Positions 8,998-18,444 are shown, counted from the stretch's first letter. The stretch: 64,000 bases of DNA from Sphingosinithalassobacter tenebrarum (GCF_011057975.1 NZ_CP049109.1:682001-746000); one strand, 5' to 3'. The notes: generated from the letters alone by a model not told the origin. Program-made: numbers and translations.

Positions 8998-9801
8998 TTA
9001 CAGCGTTTCGATTTCCGACAGGCCGTTTCTCGCGAGGGCGGGGAGCAGGCTTGCGGTGTCGTGCGCGTCCTGTCGCGCGGTAAAGACCGCGCGACCGGGG
9101 ATGACCGTATCGGGCCATTGCTGCCCCTCGGTCAGATAGGCGACTCGCCGCGCAATTCCTTCACCGCCATCGATGAACTGCACCGGACACGGTGCCACTG
9201 CCGCCATTTCCGCCGCGACCAGCGGGAAATGGGTGCAGGCATTGACGATCACGTCGATGGCTTCCCCACCCGGCTGATCGAAAAGCCCCGCCAGCACCGC
9301 GCGTAGGCGTTCGGGCGGCGGCGGCGTGCCGCGCAATGAAGCTTCGGCAAGGTCGACCAGCTCGGCCGATCCGTGACGCAGCACCGTGCACCCGGCCGCG
9401 AATCGTGCGGCAAGATCGTCGACATAGGGCTGACGCACGGTCGCCGCTGTTCCAAGCACGCCGATCGTGCCGGTTTTCGTCATCGCGGCGGCCGGCTTGA
9501 TCGCCGGGACCGTGCCGACGATCGGCAGGTCGAGCGCGGTGCGCACCGCGGGTAGCGCGATAGTGGAAGCCGTGTTGCATGCCATTACGATGAGGCGGGG
9601 CCGATAGCGTTCGACCAGCCGGCCGAGCAATGCGGGAACCCGCGCGGCGATCTCGGCCTCGCTGCGGGTGCCGTAGGGATAGCCGGCATTGTCCGCGGCA
9701 TAGACGACCGGCGCATGCGGCAGCAGCGCGCGGGTCGGCGCAAGGATCGAAAGCCCTCCGACACCGGAATCGAAGAACAGCAGGGGGCGGGTATCTGGCA
9801 T
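8998..9801 (-). CDS. murI: Glutamate racemase
   Basis: A 267-residue protein with both catalytic cysteines of the Asp/Glu racemase family: C75 in MACNTAST and C189 in NACTHFP. The N-terminal FFDSGVGGLSIL block is diagnostic. It supplies D-glutamate for peptidoglycan. It is divergent from plsY. The open frame extends far upstream, but MPDTRPLLFFDSG is the normal family start. Confidence 0.96.
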   Translation of the reverse strand: MPDTRPLLFFDSGVGGLSILAPTRALLPHAPVVYAADNAGYPYGTRSEAEIAARVPALLGRLVERYRPRLIVMACNTASTIALPAVRTALDLPIVGTVPAIKPAAAMTKTGTIGVLGTAATVRQPYVDDLAARFAAGCTVLRHGSAELVDLAEASLRGTPPPPERLRAVLAGLFDQPGGEAIDVIVNACTHFPLVAAEMAAVAPCPVQFIDGGEGIARRVAYLTEGQQWPDTVIPGRAVFTARQDAHDTASLLPALARNGLSEIETL

Positions 9802-9882
9802 TGCGGACTTTTTTGAAGGTCGCCTGTTATTGCACCGGCTTAGGGGAGCGCCTAGCTTGCTGGCAAGCAGGAGGGGGGATCC

Positions 9883-10485
9883 TTGAACGGCGAATTGCTC
9901 TGGCTCGGGCCGGTTGCCGCATTGGTGCTGGGCTATTTTCTGGGTTCGATTCCCTTTGGCGTGCTGATTACACGCGCTGCCGGTGCCGGCGATTTGCGCC
10001 AGATCGGCTCGGGCAATATCGGCGCGACCAATGTGCTTCGCACGGGGCGCAAGGGACTGGCGGCGGCTACGCTGCTGCTCGACCTGCTCAAGGGCTGGCT
10101 CGCCGTTTTCCTCGTCTCGCTGGCGTTTCCCGGCAATGAAGTGTTTGCAGCGGCGGGCGCCTTTGTCGGCCATTGTTATCCGGTGTGGCTGCGCTTTCGC
10201 GGCGGCAAGGGCGTTGCGACGCTCATGGGTATCGTACTCGCGCTCCACTGGCCCTGTGGTCTCGTCTATGCAGTGGTCTGGCTCGCGCTGCTTGCGGGTC
10301 TGCGCATTTCCTCGCTCTCGGGCATGGCGGCGGCGATTTCCGCGCCGGTCAGCGCGGCTTTTTTCGGTCAGTTCGACTATGTCCTGCCGCTGCTGGCGCT
10401 CGCGCTGATCGTCTTGTGGAAACACCGCACCAATATCGATCGCCTGCTTGCCGGCACCGAACCCAGGGTGGGCTCGCGCAAGTGA
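9883..10485 (+). CDS. plsY: Glycerol-3-phosphate acyltransferase PlsY
   Basis: A 200-residue inner-membrane protein with about five membrane segments. PlsY motifs are present: GSIPFG near the start, GSGNIGATNVLRTG (about 43-56) and WLRFRGGKGVAT (about 102-113). It moves acyl groups from acyl phosphate to glycerol 3-phosphate, the first step in phospholipid synthesis. The start is TTG, 6 bases after a long AGGAGGGGGG run. Its stop overlaps the GTG start of dprA. Confidence 0.96.
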   Translation: MNGELLWLGPVAALVLGYFLGSIPFGVLITRAAGAGDLRQIGSGNIGATNVLRTGRKGLAAATLLLDLLKGWLAVFLVSLAFPGNEVFAAAGAFVGHCYPVWLRFRGGKGVATLMGIVLALHWPCGLVYAVVWLALLAGLRISSLSGMAAAISAPVSAAFFGQFDYVLPLLALALIVLWKHRTNIDRLLAGTEPRVGSRK

Positions 10486-11567
10486 GTGGCGAGGCGGCGC
10501 TGTTCGCGCAGCTTCGGCTGTTGCGCAGCGCCAATGTCGGCCCGGTCACCTGGCGGCAGTTGATCGCCCGGTTCGGCGACGCGCAGTCTGCGCTCGAAGC
10601 GCTGCCGATGCTCGCCGCGCGCGGAGGCGGCGGCAAACCGCGTATCGCCGACGAATCGAAGGTCCGGCGCGAGATCGCAGCCGTCGAAAGGCTGCGCGCA
10701 CGCTATTGCTTCCTCGACGATCCCGACTATCCGCCGCTGCTTGCCGAACTGGAAAGCGCGCCACCGGCGCTGATCGTGCGCGGCGACTTGTCGCTCGCGC
10801 AGCGGACCTGCGTGGCGATGGTCGGCGCGCGCAATGCCTCGGCCGCCGCCTGCCGCTTCGCGCGTCAGATCGCGCAGGGGCTGGCGGCGGAGGGTGTGAC
10901 GGTCGTGTCCGGCCTTGCGCGCGGCGTTGATACCGCCAGCCATGTCGGCGCGCTGCCCGGCGCCACGATCGGCGTGATCGCCAGCGGCATCGACATCGCC
11001 TTTCCGCCCGAAAATGCCGAGCTGCAGGAACGCGTCGCGACCGAAGCGCTGCTGCTCGCCGAACAGCCGCCCGGAACCGAGCCGCTCGCGCGCTTCTTTC
11101 CCTCGCGCAATCGCATCATCGCCGGGCTGTCGCTCGGCACGGTGGTGGTCGAGGCGGCGCCGCGCTCGGGCAGCCTGATCACCGCGCGCATCGCCGCCGA
11201 GGCGGGGCGCGAAGTGATGGCTGTCCCCGGCAGCCCGCTCGACCCGCGCGCGCAGGGCTGCAATCTGCTGATCCGCGACGGCGCGACGCTGATCCAGAAT
11301 GTAGAGGATATTCTCGAAGCGATCCGCCCGATCGACATGCGCGCGGTGCGCGCGCCCGGCGCGGGCTATGCGGGGCCGCCGCCGCAGGATGCGAGCGACG
11401 GCGATCGCGCGCGCCTCACCGACCTGCTCGGCCCGGTGCCGGTGGCGGTCGATGAACTCATCCGCCAGTCGGAGCTGATGCCTGCCGTGGTGCAGACGGT
11501 GCTGCTCGAACTGGAGCTTGCCGGGCGGCTGGAGCGGCATGCGGGCGGGCGCGTGAGCTTGCGATGA
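10482..11567 (+). CDS. dprA: DNA processing protein DprA
   Basis: A 361-residue protein from a GTG overlapping plsY (GTGA). It has a helical N-terminal domain, then the Rossmann-like DprA/Smf domain (MVGARNASAAACRFA, SGLARGVDTASHVGAL, FPSRNRIIAGLS, EAAPRSGSLITA) and a C-terminal winged-helix region (from about 310). DprA loads RecA onto incoming single-stranded DNA during transformation, though it is widespread in species not known to be competent. Coupling to plsY is common in alphaproteobacteria. Confidence 0.95.
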   Translation: MSGEAALFAQLRLLRSANVGPVTWRQLIARFGDAQSALEALPMLAARGGGGKPRIADESKVRREIAAVERLRARYCFLDDPDYPPLLAELESAPPALIVRGDLSLAQRTCVAMVGARNASAAACRFARQIAQGLAAEGVTVVSGLARGVDTASHVGALPGATIGVIASGIDIAFPPENAELQERVATEALLLAEQPPGTEPLARFFPSRNRIIAGLSLGTVVVEAAPRSGSLITARIAAEAGREVMAVPGSPLDPRAQGCNLLIRDGATLIQNVEDILEAIRPIDMRAVRAPGAGYAGPPPQDASDGDRARLTDLLGPVPVAVDELIRQSELMPAVVQTVLLELELAGRLERHAGGRVSLR

Positions 11568-11944
11568 TCGCAACACTCGTCGGTATCCTGCTCTACGGCG
11601 CGACGCCTGGCGAGCATGCGCCGTGCATTCGTCGCGACGATTATGGCGCTATGGACGGCGAACACCTGACTCTCGATATTTCGATCATACAGGCGGGGGT
11701 GCACGACAGCATCGAAGCGCGTCAGAGCGATTGCCCGGGCGCGGCGCCGATCACGCTATATGCGAACGGGCCTGCGCTTCGGAAGCTGCTCGATGCCCAT
11801 ATCGGCAGAGGCAACGGCATGGCGCATGCGCGGGTCACCGGGATCGTGCGCCTGCTGCCGGCGCCGCCGGGCGGGGAAGCGCGGCTTGCCCTGCGCTTGA
11901 TCCGCGTCGAATCGGCCTGGGTCGCGGCGGCCGCCACCCCATAA
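11564..11944 (+). CDS. Small hypothetical protein, possibly exported
   Basis: 126 residues, starting MIATLVGILLYGATPGEHAP, with an ATGA overlap onto dprA. The short hydrophobic start could be a weak signal peptide. The two internal cysteines (C21 and C57) could form a disulfide. The rest (TLDISIIQAGVHDS, HARVTGIVRLLPAP) looks like a small beta-rich domain. I recognise no family. Tight coupling to dprA supports expression. Confidence 0.6.
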   Translation: MIATLVGILLYGATPGEHAPCIRRDDYGAMDGEHLTLDISIIQAGVHDSIEARQSDCPGAAPITLYANGPALRKLLDAHIGRGNGMAHARVTGIVRLLPAPPGGEARLALRLIRVESAWVAAAATP

Positions 11945-11961
11945 GGCCGCCGCGCTGCGCC

Positions 11962-12447
11962 CTATTCAGAAACGCCCAGATAGGTCCGCGCGAATGCATC
12001 CTCCGCGGCGTCGGGGACGTGCATGTAAATGACCTGCAGGCTGTGCAGCGCGCCCGATTCGCGTTCGACGGAGAGATAGAGGAACAGCGGGATGCCGGTG
12101 CCTGCGATATCCCGGCACGTGATCTTGGCGATCAGCGGCCCGTCTTCGCCACCATCGGCAAGCATCGTTCGCGTCGGCTTGGCACAATCCTTCTGTAGTC
12201 GCTCTTCGGCCGCGTCGATCATGTCTTCGGGCGTCAGGAAAAGGCCGATGCTGGGAAGGTGCATTTCCTTGATTTCGCTGCGTAATTCATCGTGCGGCGC
12301 GCCTTCGATGGTCAGCGTCCGCGTGCGACCCAAGGCATCAGTCTTTTCGCCGTCCGCCACCCAACCGGCAGGAACCGGAGCCCACAGGTCCTGCACGGCC
12401 AGCTGCGAAAACGAAAGCAACGCAAGGGCAAAACTTTGAAAGACCAT
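11962..12447 (-). CDS. Hypothetical secreted protein
   Basis: 161 residues with an N-terminal signal-like segment (MVFQSFALALLSFSQLAVQ) and a soluble remainder with a cysteine pair (DCAKPTRT, KITCRDIAG). I recognise no family. It converges on the small gene behind dprA with 17 bases between the stops. The start has only a weak ribosome binding site. Confidence 0.55.
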   Translation of the reverse strand: MVFQSFALALLSFSQLAVQDLWAPVPAGWVADGEKTDALGRTRTLTIEGAPHDELRSEIKEMHLPSIGLFLTPEDMIDAAEERLQKDCAKPTRTMLADGGEDGPLIAKITCRDIAGTGIPLFLYLSVERESGALHSLQVIYMHVPDAAEDAFARTYLGVSE

Positions 12448-12624
12448 GCTATCTTACTTTCGATGCGCAGCGGGCGCAGCAAGGCTAGCGCGCGGCGCAG
12501 GGCTTGACCATAGCGCACACCCGTCCGGTGGCTTGCCGATGGCAAAGCGAAACTATCGCGCGGGCGCTGGCGAGCCGGGAACGATTCCCTACATCGCGTG
12601 CACAGCGCAACCGGAGTAAGCATA

Positions 12625-13524
12625 ATGGCCGACAGCGATCCCGCGAACAATCAACCCCCGGGCTATGTCCCGCCCAGGGTCTGGGAATGGAATCCCGGAA
12701 ACGGCGGCCAGTTCGCCAATATCAACCGCCCGGTCTCCGGCGCGACGCACGACAAGGAACTGCCGGTCGGCGATCATCCCTTCCAGCTCTATTCGCTCGG
12801 CACGCCCAACGGGCAGAAAGCCTCGATCTTGTTCGAGGAACTGCTCGCTGCGGGCCATTCGGGTGCCGAATATGACGCCTGGCTGATCAATATCGGCGAA
12901 GGCGACCAGTTCGGCAGCGGTTTCGTCGACATCAATCCCAATTCGAAGATCCCCGCCTTGGTCGATCGTTCGGGCGCCGAGCCGTTCAACATCTTCGAAA
13001 GCGGCGCGATCCTCGTCCATCTCGCTGAGAAATTCGGGGCCTTTCTGCCCACCGATCCCGAAAAGCGCGCGACGGTGATGAGCTGGCTGATGTGGCAGAT
13101 GGGCGCCGGCCCGTTCCTCGGCGGCGGCTTCGGCCATTTCTATCACTATGCGCCGTTCAAGATCGAATACGCCATCGATCGCTATGCGATGGAAGTGAAG
13201 CGCCAGTTCCACGTCCTCGACACCCAGCTCGGCAAGCATGAATATATCGCGGGCGACGAATTCACCATCGCCGATATCGCCATCTGGCCCTGGTACGGCA
13301 CGGTCGCGCGCGGCGACGCATATGGCGATGCGGCGCGGTTCCTGTCGGCGCACGAATACAAGAACCTGCTCCGCTGGACCGAGCAGGTCGGCGCGCGCGA
13401 AGGCGTGCGGCGCGGCCGCATCGTCAATCGCAACCCGACCGACGAAAATCCGGCGCTGCTTCCCGAACGCCACAGCGCGGCGGATATCGACGCGGTGCTG
13501 GCGAAGGCGAAGCAGCCCGCCTGA
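12625..13524 (+). CDS. yghU: Glutathione S-transferase family protein, YghU type
   Basis: 299 residues. An N-terminal extension with GYVPPRVWEWNPGNGG is followed by a thioredoxin-like GST domain (PFQLYSLGTPNGQKASILFEEL, near 50) and an all-helical C-terminal domain (WLMWQMGAGPFLGGGFGHF). These are features of the YghU/Nu class, which has GSH-dependent disulfide reductase and peroxidase activity. I chose the ATG at 12625 with ggag upstream; an in-frame ATG lies 9 codons earlier. Confidence 0.93.
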   Translation: MADSDPANNQPPGYVPPRVWEWNPGNGGQFANINRPVSGATHDKELPVGDHPFQLYSLGTPNGQKASILFEELLAAGHSGAEYDAWLINIGEGDQFGSGFVDINPNSKIPALVDRSGAEPFNIFESGAILVHLAEKFGAFLPTDPEKRATVMSWLMWQMGAGPFLGGGFGHFYHYAPFKIEYAIDRYAMEVKRQFHVLDTQLGKHEYIAGDEFTIADIAIWPWYGTVARGDAYGDAARFLSAHEYKNLLRWTEQVGAREGVRRGRIVNRNPTDENPALLPERHSAADIDAVLAKAKQPA

Positions 13525-13538
13525 AAACCCCGTCCGTT

Positions 13539-14084
13539 TCAGAGCAGCATTTCGGGCCGGAACCGTTCGCGCTTGCTGACGGTCCGGCCCGACAGCAGAA
13601 ATTCCCCGTCGCCCAGATAATGCGCGGTCTGCGGCCGCTCGCCGGGCACCGCGCGGATCGCGACCACATCGAAGACGAACAGATCATAGCGCTCGATCAG
13701 CGCGGGATCGGTGATCCGGCAATCGAGCTGCGCCCAGCATTGCGCGATCCCCGGTGCGTCGACTTGCGCCGTTTCACGCTCCAGCCCGAAGCGCGCGAAC
13801 TTGTCGGTATCCGCGCCCGAACAATTGCCGATGTCGACCAGCGTATCGAGCATGTCGGCGGCGGGCACGTTGATCACCGCGACGCCGCTCTCCCGGATCA
13901 TCGCGTGGCTATGGTTTGCCGGGGAGATCAGGCAACTCATGCGCGACCATCCCAGCATCTGATGCCAGCCGCAGGTCATGACATTGACGGTGCCACCGTA
14001 TCGCGAGGAAATGAGGACCACGGGTCCGGGCTCGAGATAGTGCCGGGCGAGGCGGTGGATTTGGTCATGCTGGACAGAAGTCAT
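13539..14084 (-). CDS. Flavin reductase family protein (FMN-binding split barrel)
   Basis: 181 residues with the flavin reductase-like pattern: PGPVVLISSRYGGTVNVMT, then SRMSCLISPANHSHAMIRES, and VINVPAADMLDTL. Such proteins bind FMN and may supply reduced flavin or act as flavoredoxins. The substrate cannot be told. An in-frame ATG at 14108 is also possible. It is convergent with yghU. Confidence 0.8.
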   Translation of the reverse strand: MTSVQHDQIHRLARHYLEPGPVVLISSRYGGTVNVMTCGWHQMLGWSRMSCLISPANHSHAMIRESGVAVINVPAADMLDTLVDIGNCSGADTDKFARFGLERETAQVDAPGIAQCWAQLDCRITDPALIERYDLFVFDVVAIRAVPGERPQTAHYLGDGEFLLSGRTVSKRERFRPEMLL

Positions 14085-14163
14085 GTCGCTGGCGCAAGTT
14101 CCCGCCATCGGCGCGGGCTGCTGTTAGACGCGCGCGCGGATCGGTGAAAAGGGGAGCGGCGCT

Positions 14164-14991
14164 GTGGCGTTTCAGCCATTCGGCTATCGGTTTGCGATCG
14201 CGTCCCGGCTGACGCCGGACCAGGCGCGATCCGCGATTCGCAAGAAGCGGCGCGGCTGGTTCGACATGGCCGTCGGCCCGCGAGGCTGGACCGTCGGCCC
14301 GTTTCTGTGCCTGTGGCTCAGCGCCTTTGATCGTCACGGCCCCATCCTGATCGGCATGATACGACGCGACCGGGAAACGGTTCGTGTTGTGGGCCGGGCG
14401 GGGTCCGATCTCAACGGCATGATCGCGTTCATCCTGTTGATCCCGGTAATGGCTTGGACCGTGACCATGGCGCATCGCTCGGGGCAGTATTTCACGCCGC
14501 TGGGATATCTGACGATCTTTCTCCTTTTCGGTGCGGGGCTTCCCTGGATGCTCTGGTACCATCACCGGCATCGTAAAGATGCGGCACCTTTGGTTCGCTT
14601 CGTTCAGGACGCGATCACGGATTCTTCGGCGAAATTGCGGCGGATGATGTCGTCCACGGCTTTCGATGAATCGCTGCGGCTCGATATAGGAGGCGTTGCG
14701 CATGGCGGCCCGTGCAACGGGGAGGACGTCTACAATGGTCTGTTGCGCGGCGATTTCGTGATCCTGTCTCGTGACGACGACCACTTTTTCCAGACAATTC
14801 CGCACGGCGGTGGATATCGTGTGGAAATGCGCGAAGGACGGGAAGCTCCGCTGTTGCGCGCTTGGCGCGCGGATTCACCGGGAGCGGCAGGCGAGATATT
14901 TGCGCTCGCTCACACGTTGGATGCGATGGTGGCCTATGGCTCTGGCCGGCCGCTTCCCGAATTTCTCGTCTGGAAGGAAATCGCGATCTGA
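14164..14991 (+). CDS. Hypothetical membrane protein
   Basis: 275 residues from a GTG start preceded by aggggag. The N-terminal soluble part (FGYRFAIASRLTPDQARS) is followed by two membrane segments (about residues 84-102 and 110-130), then a cytoplasmic C-terminal domain with YNGLLRGDFVILSRDDDHFF. I do not recognise the family. It converges on the ABC-F gene with only 6 bases between the stops. Confidence 0.65.
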   Translation: MAFQPFGYRFAIASRLTPDQARSAIRKKRRGWFDMAVGPRGWTVGPFLCLWLSAFDRHGPILIGMIRRDRETVRVVGRAGSDLNGMIAFILLIPVMAWTVTMAHRSGQYFTPLGYLTIFLLFGAGLPWMLWYHHRHRKDAAPLVRFVQDAITDSSAKLRRMMSSTAFDESLRLDIGGVAHGGPCNGEDVYNGLLRGDFVILSRDDDHFFQTIPHGGGYRVEMREGREAPLLRAWRADSPGAAGEIFALAHTLDAMVAYGSGRPLPEFLVWKEIAI

Positions 14992-14997
14992 GCGCCG

Positions 14998-16869
14998 CTA
15001 CGCCGCTTCGCCCTCCAGCGCCTCGCTCGCTTCCACCCAGGTCAGCTCCGCCGCCTCGATCTTCTCGACCACATCGGCGCGGCGTTTCATGAGATCCGTC
15101 ATGGTCAGCCTGGCCAGCGCCGGATCGGCCTTGTCGGGCTCTGCCATCGCGCGGTCGATCGCGGTGCGCTGGGCGTTGAGCTTTTCGAGTGCCTTCTCCG
15201 CTTCCTGCGCCGCCTTGCGCAGCGCCTTGCTCTTTTCGCGCGCGTCGGCGGCGGCCTTGCGCGCGTCCTTCTTGCTCAGCTTGCTGGTCGACTTGCCTTC
15301 GCCCGGCGCTTCCTTGGCCAGCACGAAGGCGATGTAATCGTCCATCGATCCGTCATATTCGGCCGCCGTGCCGTCATGGACGAGCACCAGCCGGTCGGCG
15401 GTCATTTCGATCATGTGGCGATCATGGCTGACGATCAGCACCGCGCCCGAATAGGCGTTGAGCGCCTGGATCAGCGCCTCGCGCGCATCGACGTCGAGAT
15501 GGTTGGTCGGTTCGTCGAGGATCAGCATGTGCGGCGCGTCGCGCGTGATCAGCGCCAGTGCCAGCCGCGCGCGCTCGCCGCCCGAAAGCTTGCCGACCTG
15601 CGTCAGCGCCTTGTCCCCGGCAAAGCCGAACCGCCCGAGCTGCGCGCGCACCGCGGCGGGCTTCACATCGGGCATCAGCGCCTGCAGGTGATCGAGCGGG
15701 GTATCGCCGCTGCGCAGTTCCTCGACCTGATACTGCGTGAAATAGCCGACGCGCATCTTGCCCGACGCATTCATGTCGCCGTCCATCGGCTTCAATTGCG
15801 CCGCGAGCAGCCGGGCGAGCGTCGTCTTGCCGTTGCCGTTCCGCCCGAGCAGCGCGACGCGATCGTCGGGATCGATCCGCAGATTGAGCCGCTGCAACAC
15901 CGTCTTCTCGCCATAGCCCACGCTCGCCATGTCGAGCGTGATCAGCGGCGGGCGCAATTCGTCGGGATCGGGGAAGGCGAAGCTCAGCGTCGGATCTTCG
16001 ACCACTGCCGCGATCGGCTGCATCTTGGCCAGCGCCTTGGCGCGGCTCTGCGCCTGTTTGGCGGTCGACGCACGCGCCGAATTGCGCGCGACATAATCCT
16101 GCAGCTTGGCGCGCTCGGCGTCCTGCTTGGCCTTGGCGGCGGCCAGCTGCGCCAGCCGCTCGGCGCGTTGCTTTTCGAACGCGTCATAGCCGCCGGGATA
16201 GAGCGTCAGCTTGCCGCGCTCCAGGTGCAGCATGTGATCGCAGACATTGTTGAGGAAGTCGCGCTCATGGCTGACCAGCAGGATCGTCGCCGGATAGGAT
16301 TTGAGGAAATCCTCGAGCCACAGCACCGCTTCCAGATCGAGATGGTTCGACGGTTCGTCGAGCAGCAGCACATCGGGCGCCGAAAACAGCAACGCGGCGA
16401 GCGCCACGCGCATCCGCCAGCCGCCCGAAAAGCTCTCCAGCGCGCGATGCTGCGCCTCTTCGTCGAACCCCAGCCCGTTGAGGATGCGCGAGGCGCGCGC
16501 CGGTGCCGAATGCGCCTGGATCGCGTTCAGTCGCTCGTGAATATCGGCGATGCGCTCGGGATCGGTCGCCGTCTCGCTCTCGGCCATCAGCGCGTCGCGC
16601 TCTTCGTCGGCGGCGAGCACCGTCTCGAACGGCGTCGCGGACCCGGCGGGCGCCTCCTGCGCGACATAGCCGAGCTTGGTCGCCTTGGGCATTTCGACGG
16701 CGCCGGTATCTGCCTCAAGATCGCCCGAGATCACCTTGACCAGCGTCGACTTGCCCGCCCCGTTGCGCCCGATCAGCCCCACGCGCGAACGCGGCGGCAG
16801 CGCGGCGCTCGCACCGTCAATGATCGTGCGCCCGCCCAGGCGAACGGTGATGTCCTGCAAGTTCAGCAT
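14998..16869 (-). CDS. ABC-F family ATPase (Uup/EttA-like)
   Basis: 623 residues with two ABC domains and no membrane segments. Domain 1 has GRNGAGKST, FSGGWRMRVALA and LLDEPSNHLD. Domain 2 has GRNGNGKTT, LSGGERARLALA and ILDEPTNHLD. A charged linker lies between them, and a lysine/alanine-rich tail (KSTSKLSKKDARKAAADARE) resembles the coiled coil of Uup. ABC-F proteins act on ribosomes or replication intermediates rather than in transport. The start is at MLNLQDITV; the frame upstream runs through the ctccccc repeats and is not coding. Confidence 0.93.
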   Translation of the reverse strand: MLNLQDITVRLGGRTIIDGASAALPPRSRVGLIGRNGAGKSTLVKVISGDLEADTGAVEMPKATKLGYVAQEAPAGSATPFETVLAADEERDALMAESETATDPERIADIHERLNAIQAHSAPARASRILNGLGFDEEAQHRALESFSGGWRMRVALAALLFSAPDVLLLDEPSNHLDLEAVLWLEDFLKSYPATILLVSHERDFLNNVCDHMLHLERGKLTLYPGGYDAFEKQRAERLAQLAAAKAKQDAERAKLQDYVARNSARASTAKQAQSRAKALAKMQPIAAVVEDPTLSFAFPDPDELRPPLITLDMASVGYGEKTVLQRLNLRIDPDDRVALLGRNGNGKTTLARLLAAQLKPMDGDMNASGKMRVGYFTQYQVEELRSGDTPLDHLQALMPDVKPAAVRAQLGRFGFAGDKALTQVGKLSGGERARLALALITRDAPHMLILDEPTNHLDVDAREALIQALNAYSGAVLIVSHDRHMIEMTADRLVLVHDGTAAEYDGSMDDYIAFVLAKEAPGEGKSTSKLSKKDARKAAADAREKSKALRKAAQEAEKALEKLNAQRTAIDRAMAEPDKADPALARLTMTDLMKRRADVVEKIEAAELTWVEASEALEGEAA

Positions 16870-16919
16870 GGGGAGCGCCGTTAGCAGGGTGTGGGGCGCT
16901 TGGGGAGGCCCTGAAATTA

Positions 16920-17524
16920 CTCCCCCGGCGGGGGCGGGGGACCGCCGCGAAGCGGTGGTGGAGGGGTATTGGCCGCAAACGCGGCGCTCGCGGCTAGCTA
17001 CCCCCCCCACCAGCCTGCGGCTGGTCCCCCTCCCCTGCGAGGGGAGGAACTGGTAGACTTCCTTCATGCTTCACGGCCCGAAACCGACGCAGCGCCGGGC
17101 GGCGAAACTCCGCCGCGAAATGACGCTGCCCGAGGGGCTGCTCTGGCGCGAATTGCGCAAACGCCCGGCTGGCCTCCGCTTCCGTCGCCAGCACCCGGCG
17201 GGGCGCTATGTCCTTGATTTCTTTTGCCCCGCCGCGCGTCTGGCGGTTGAAATCGACGGCGAGGCGCATGATCGTGGAAACAATCCCCGACGCGATGCCG
17301 CTCGCGACGATTGGCTGAAGGCGCAAGGCATTTGCGTACTCCGTATCCCAGCGCGGGAGGTGCTGAACGATCTCGATGCGGTGATGCGCTACATCACCGA
17401 CACCGCGAGCCGCCGATACCCCTCCACCGCCTGCGGCGGTCCCCCTCCCCCTCCGGGGGAGGAATAGATCGAAGTTCCTCCCCCGGAGGGGGAGGGGGAC
17501 CATGCGCAGCATGGTGGAGGGGTA
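16920..17524. mobile_element. DUF559 nuclease gene enclosed by four ctccccc-family repeats
   Basis: Repeat copies lie at 16920-16968, 16999-17049, 17417-17464 and 17475-17524. Each has an outer hairpin (ctccccc...gggggag) and an inner hairpin next to ggtggaggggta. Their orientations are A, B, gene, B, A, so each flank is an inverted pair. The gene starts 17 bases after the second copy, and its stop codon lies at the end of the third. A single further copy is at 6599. The arrangement is directly visible. That it moves or is maintained as a unit is inferred. Confidence 0.65.
17066..17467 (+). CDS. DUF559 (VSR-like fold) endonuclease domain protein
   Basis: 133 residues with the DUF559 pattern: RREMTLPEGLLWRELRKR, LRFRRQHPAGRYVLDFFCP and LAVEIDGEAHD. 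The acidic D and E residues of the second and third blocks match the PD-(D/E)XK/VSR-type site. Substrates of the family are not established to my knowledge. The last 16 or so residues (YPSTACGGPPPPPGEE) are translated from the repeat, whose outer hairpin contains the stop. The same kind of tail is frequent in alphaproteobacterial DUF559 proteins as I recall. Confidence 0.85.
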   Translation: MLHGPKPTQRRAAKLRREMTLPEGLLWRELRKRPAGLRFRRQHPAGRYVLDFFCPAARLAVEIDGEAHDRGNNPRRDAARDDWLKAQGICVLRIPAREVLNDLDAVMRYITDTASRRYPSTACGGPPPPPGEE

Positions 17525-17576
17525 GTCGCGCCGGGTGCTGCGCTTGCAGACTCAGTAAGAGCGGCCTCTGCTGACT

Positions 17577-18155
17577 TTAGCGTTCTGCCAGCGGAATTCC
17601 CTTCTGTGCCGCGATTCCATCGAGAAACGTGCAAATGATCCGATCTTCGGTAGGACTTTCAAAAGTCCGCTCAGGAGGTGCGTGAGTCTTTGCCGAGCGC
17701 TGTTTTCCATCGATGAGCGCTTTCACTTCGTTCGCACAGACCGACGCGAAAACAGTCGATTCTATGCAGCGACGGAGGAACGCTGCTTCGAACGTTGTGG
17801 TCCGTGCGTCGAGATATTCTGCCACGCTTTCCAGATAGCGGTCATCGATCTGTTCGCCTCGCCAAATATCGAGGCTCATGTAGTTGCTCCACGCTGTTTC
17901 CCCGGCGCGATCGTTCGGGAGTAACTCGTCCGGCTTGTCATAGCCACACTCAGCCGGGCTGGGCATAACGATTGATAATAGCAGCAGCATGGGCTCGAGC
18001 GTGGACCGATATGCGTCGAGCAATTGCCGTGCTTCCTTTGCCTGCGCCTGTTCGGTATTTTCGACCATCGCGCTTTGCGCTGCCGCCACAAGCACCGGGC
18101 CGAAAACGGCACCGGTGGCGAGCAGTAGCAGCGAGACCAATATTCGGCGCAGCAA
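17577..18155 (-). CDS. Hypothetical exported protein
   Basis: 192 residues from a TTG start at 18155, preceded by GGGGGA. The N-terminus (LLRRILVSLLLLATGAVFG) is a signal peptide or anchor. The soluble part has four or five cysteines (AECGYDK, RRCIES, SVCANE, IICTFLD). I recognise no family. The frame is open to 18422 with other ATGs, but those lack good ribosome binding sites. Base composition is less GC-rich than in its neighbours. Confidence 0.55.
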   Translation of the reverse strand: MLRRILVSLLLLATGAVFGPVLVAAAQSAMVENTEQAQAKEARQLLDAYRSTLEPMLLLLSIVMPSPAECGYDKPDELLPNDRAGETAWSNYMSLDIWRGEQIDDRYLESVAEYLDARTTTFEAAFLRRCIESTVFASVCANEVKALIDGKQRSAKTHAPPERTFESPTEDRIICTFLDGIAAQKGIPLAER

Positions 18156-18444
18156 CGTATCCCCCGACAATATTGTGTTACAAAGTAACATGGCTTGTAT
18201 TGCGGGGCTACGTGCAATTGTCCCTGTCCTACACGCCCCAAATCTGCCACGCCCTCCCGCATGGCACACCACGCCAACCCGCTTCGCACCCCTTCGCAAA
18301 CCCACGAACCACTCCCGCAGAGGCGAAGTCATACGGGACGTGGTGTCTCTTTTGCCTCTTTTCACATCCCCGCGACATCTTGACGGCACTGGCACCGGCT
18401 CCCCATCCTCGTACGCGCACACGTAAGGACGCCTTTAAAATCCC

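Noticed and set aside
15376..16884. Long open frame opposite the ABC-F gene
   Set aside because: The ABC-F motifs are complete on the minus strand; the plus-strand product is arginine- and histidine-rich without recognisable features.
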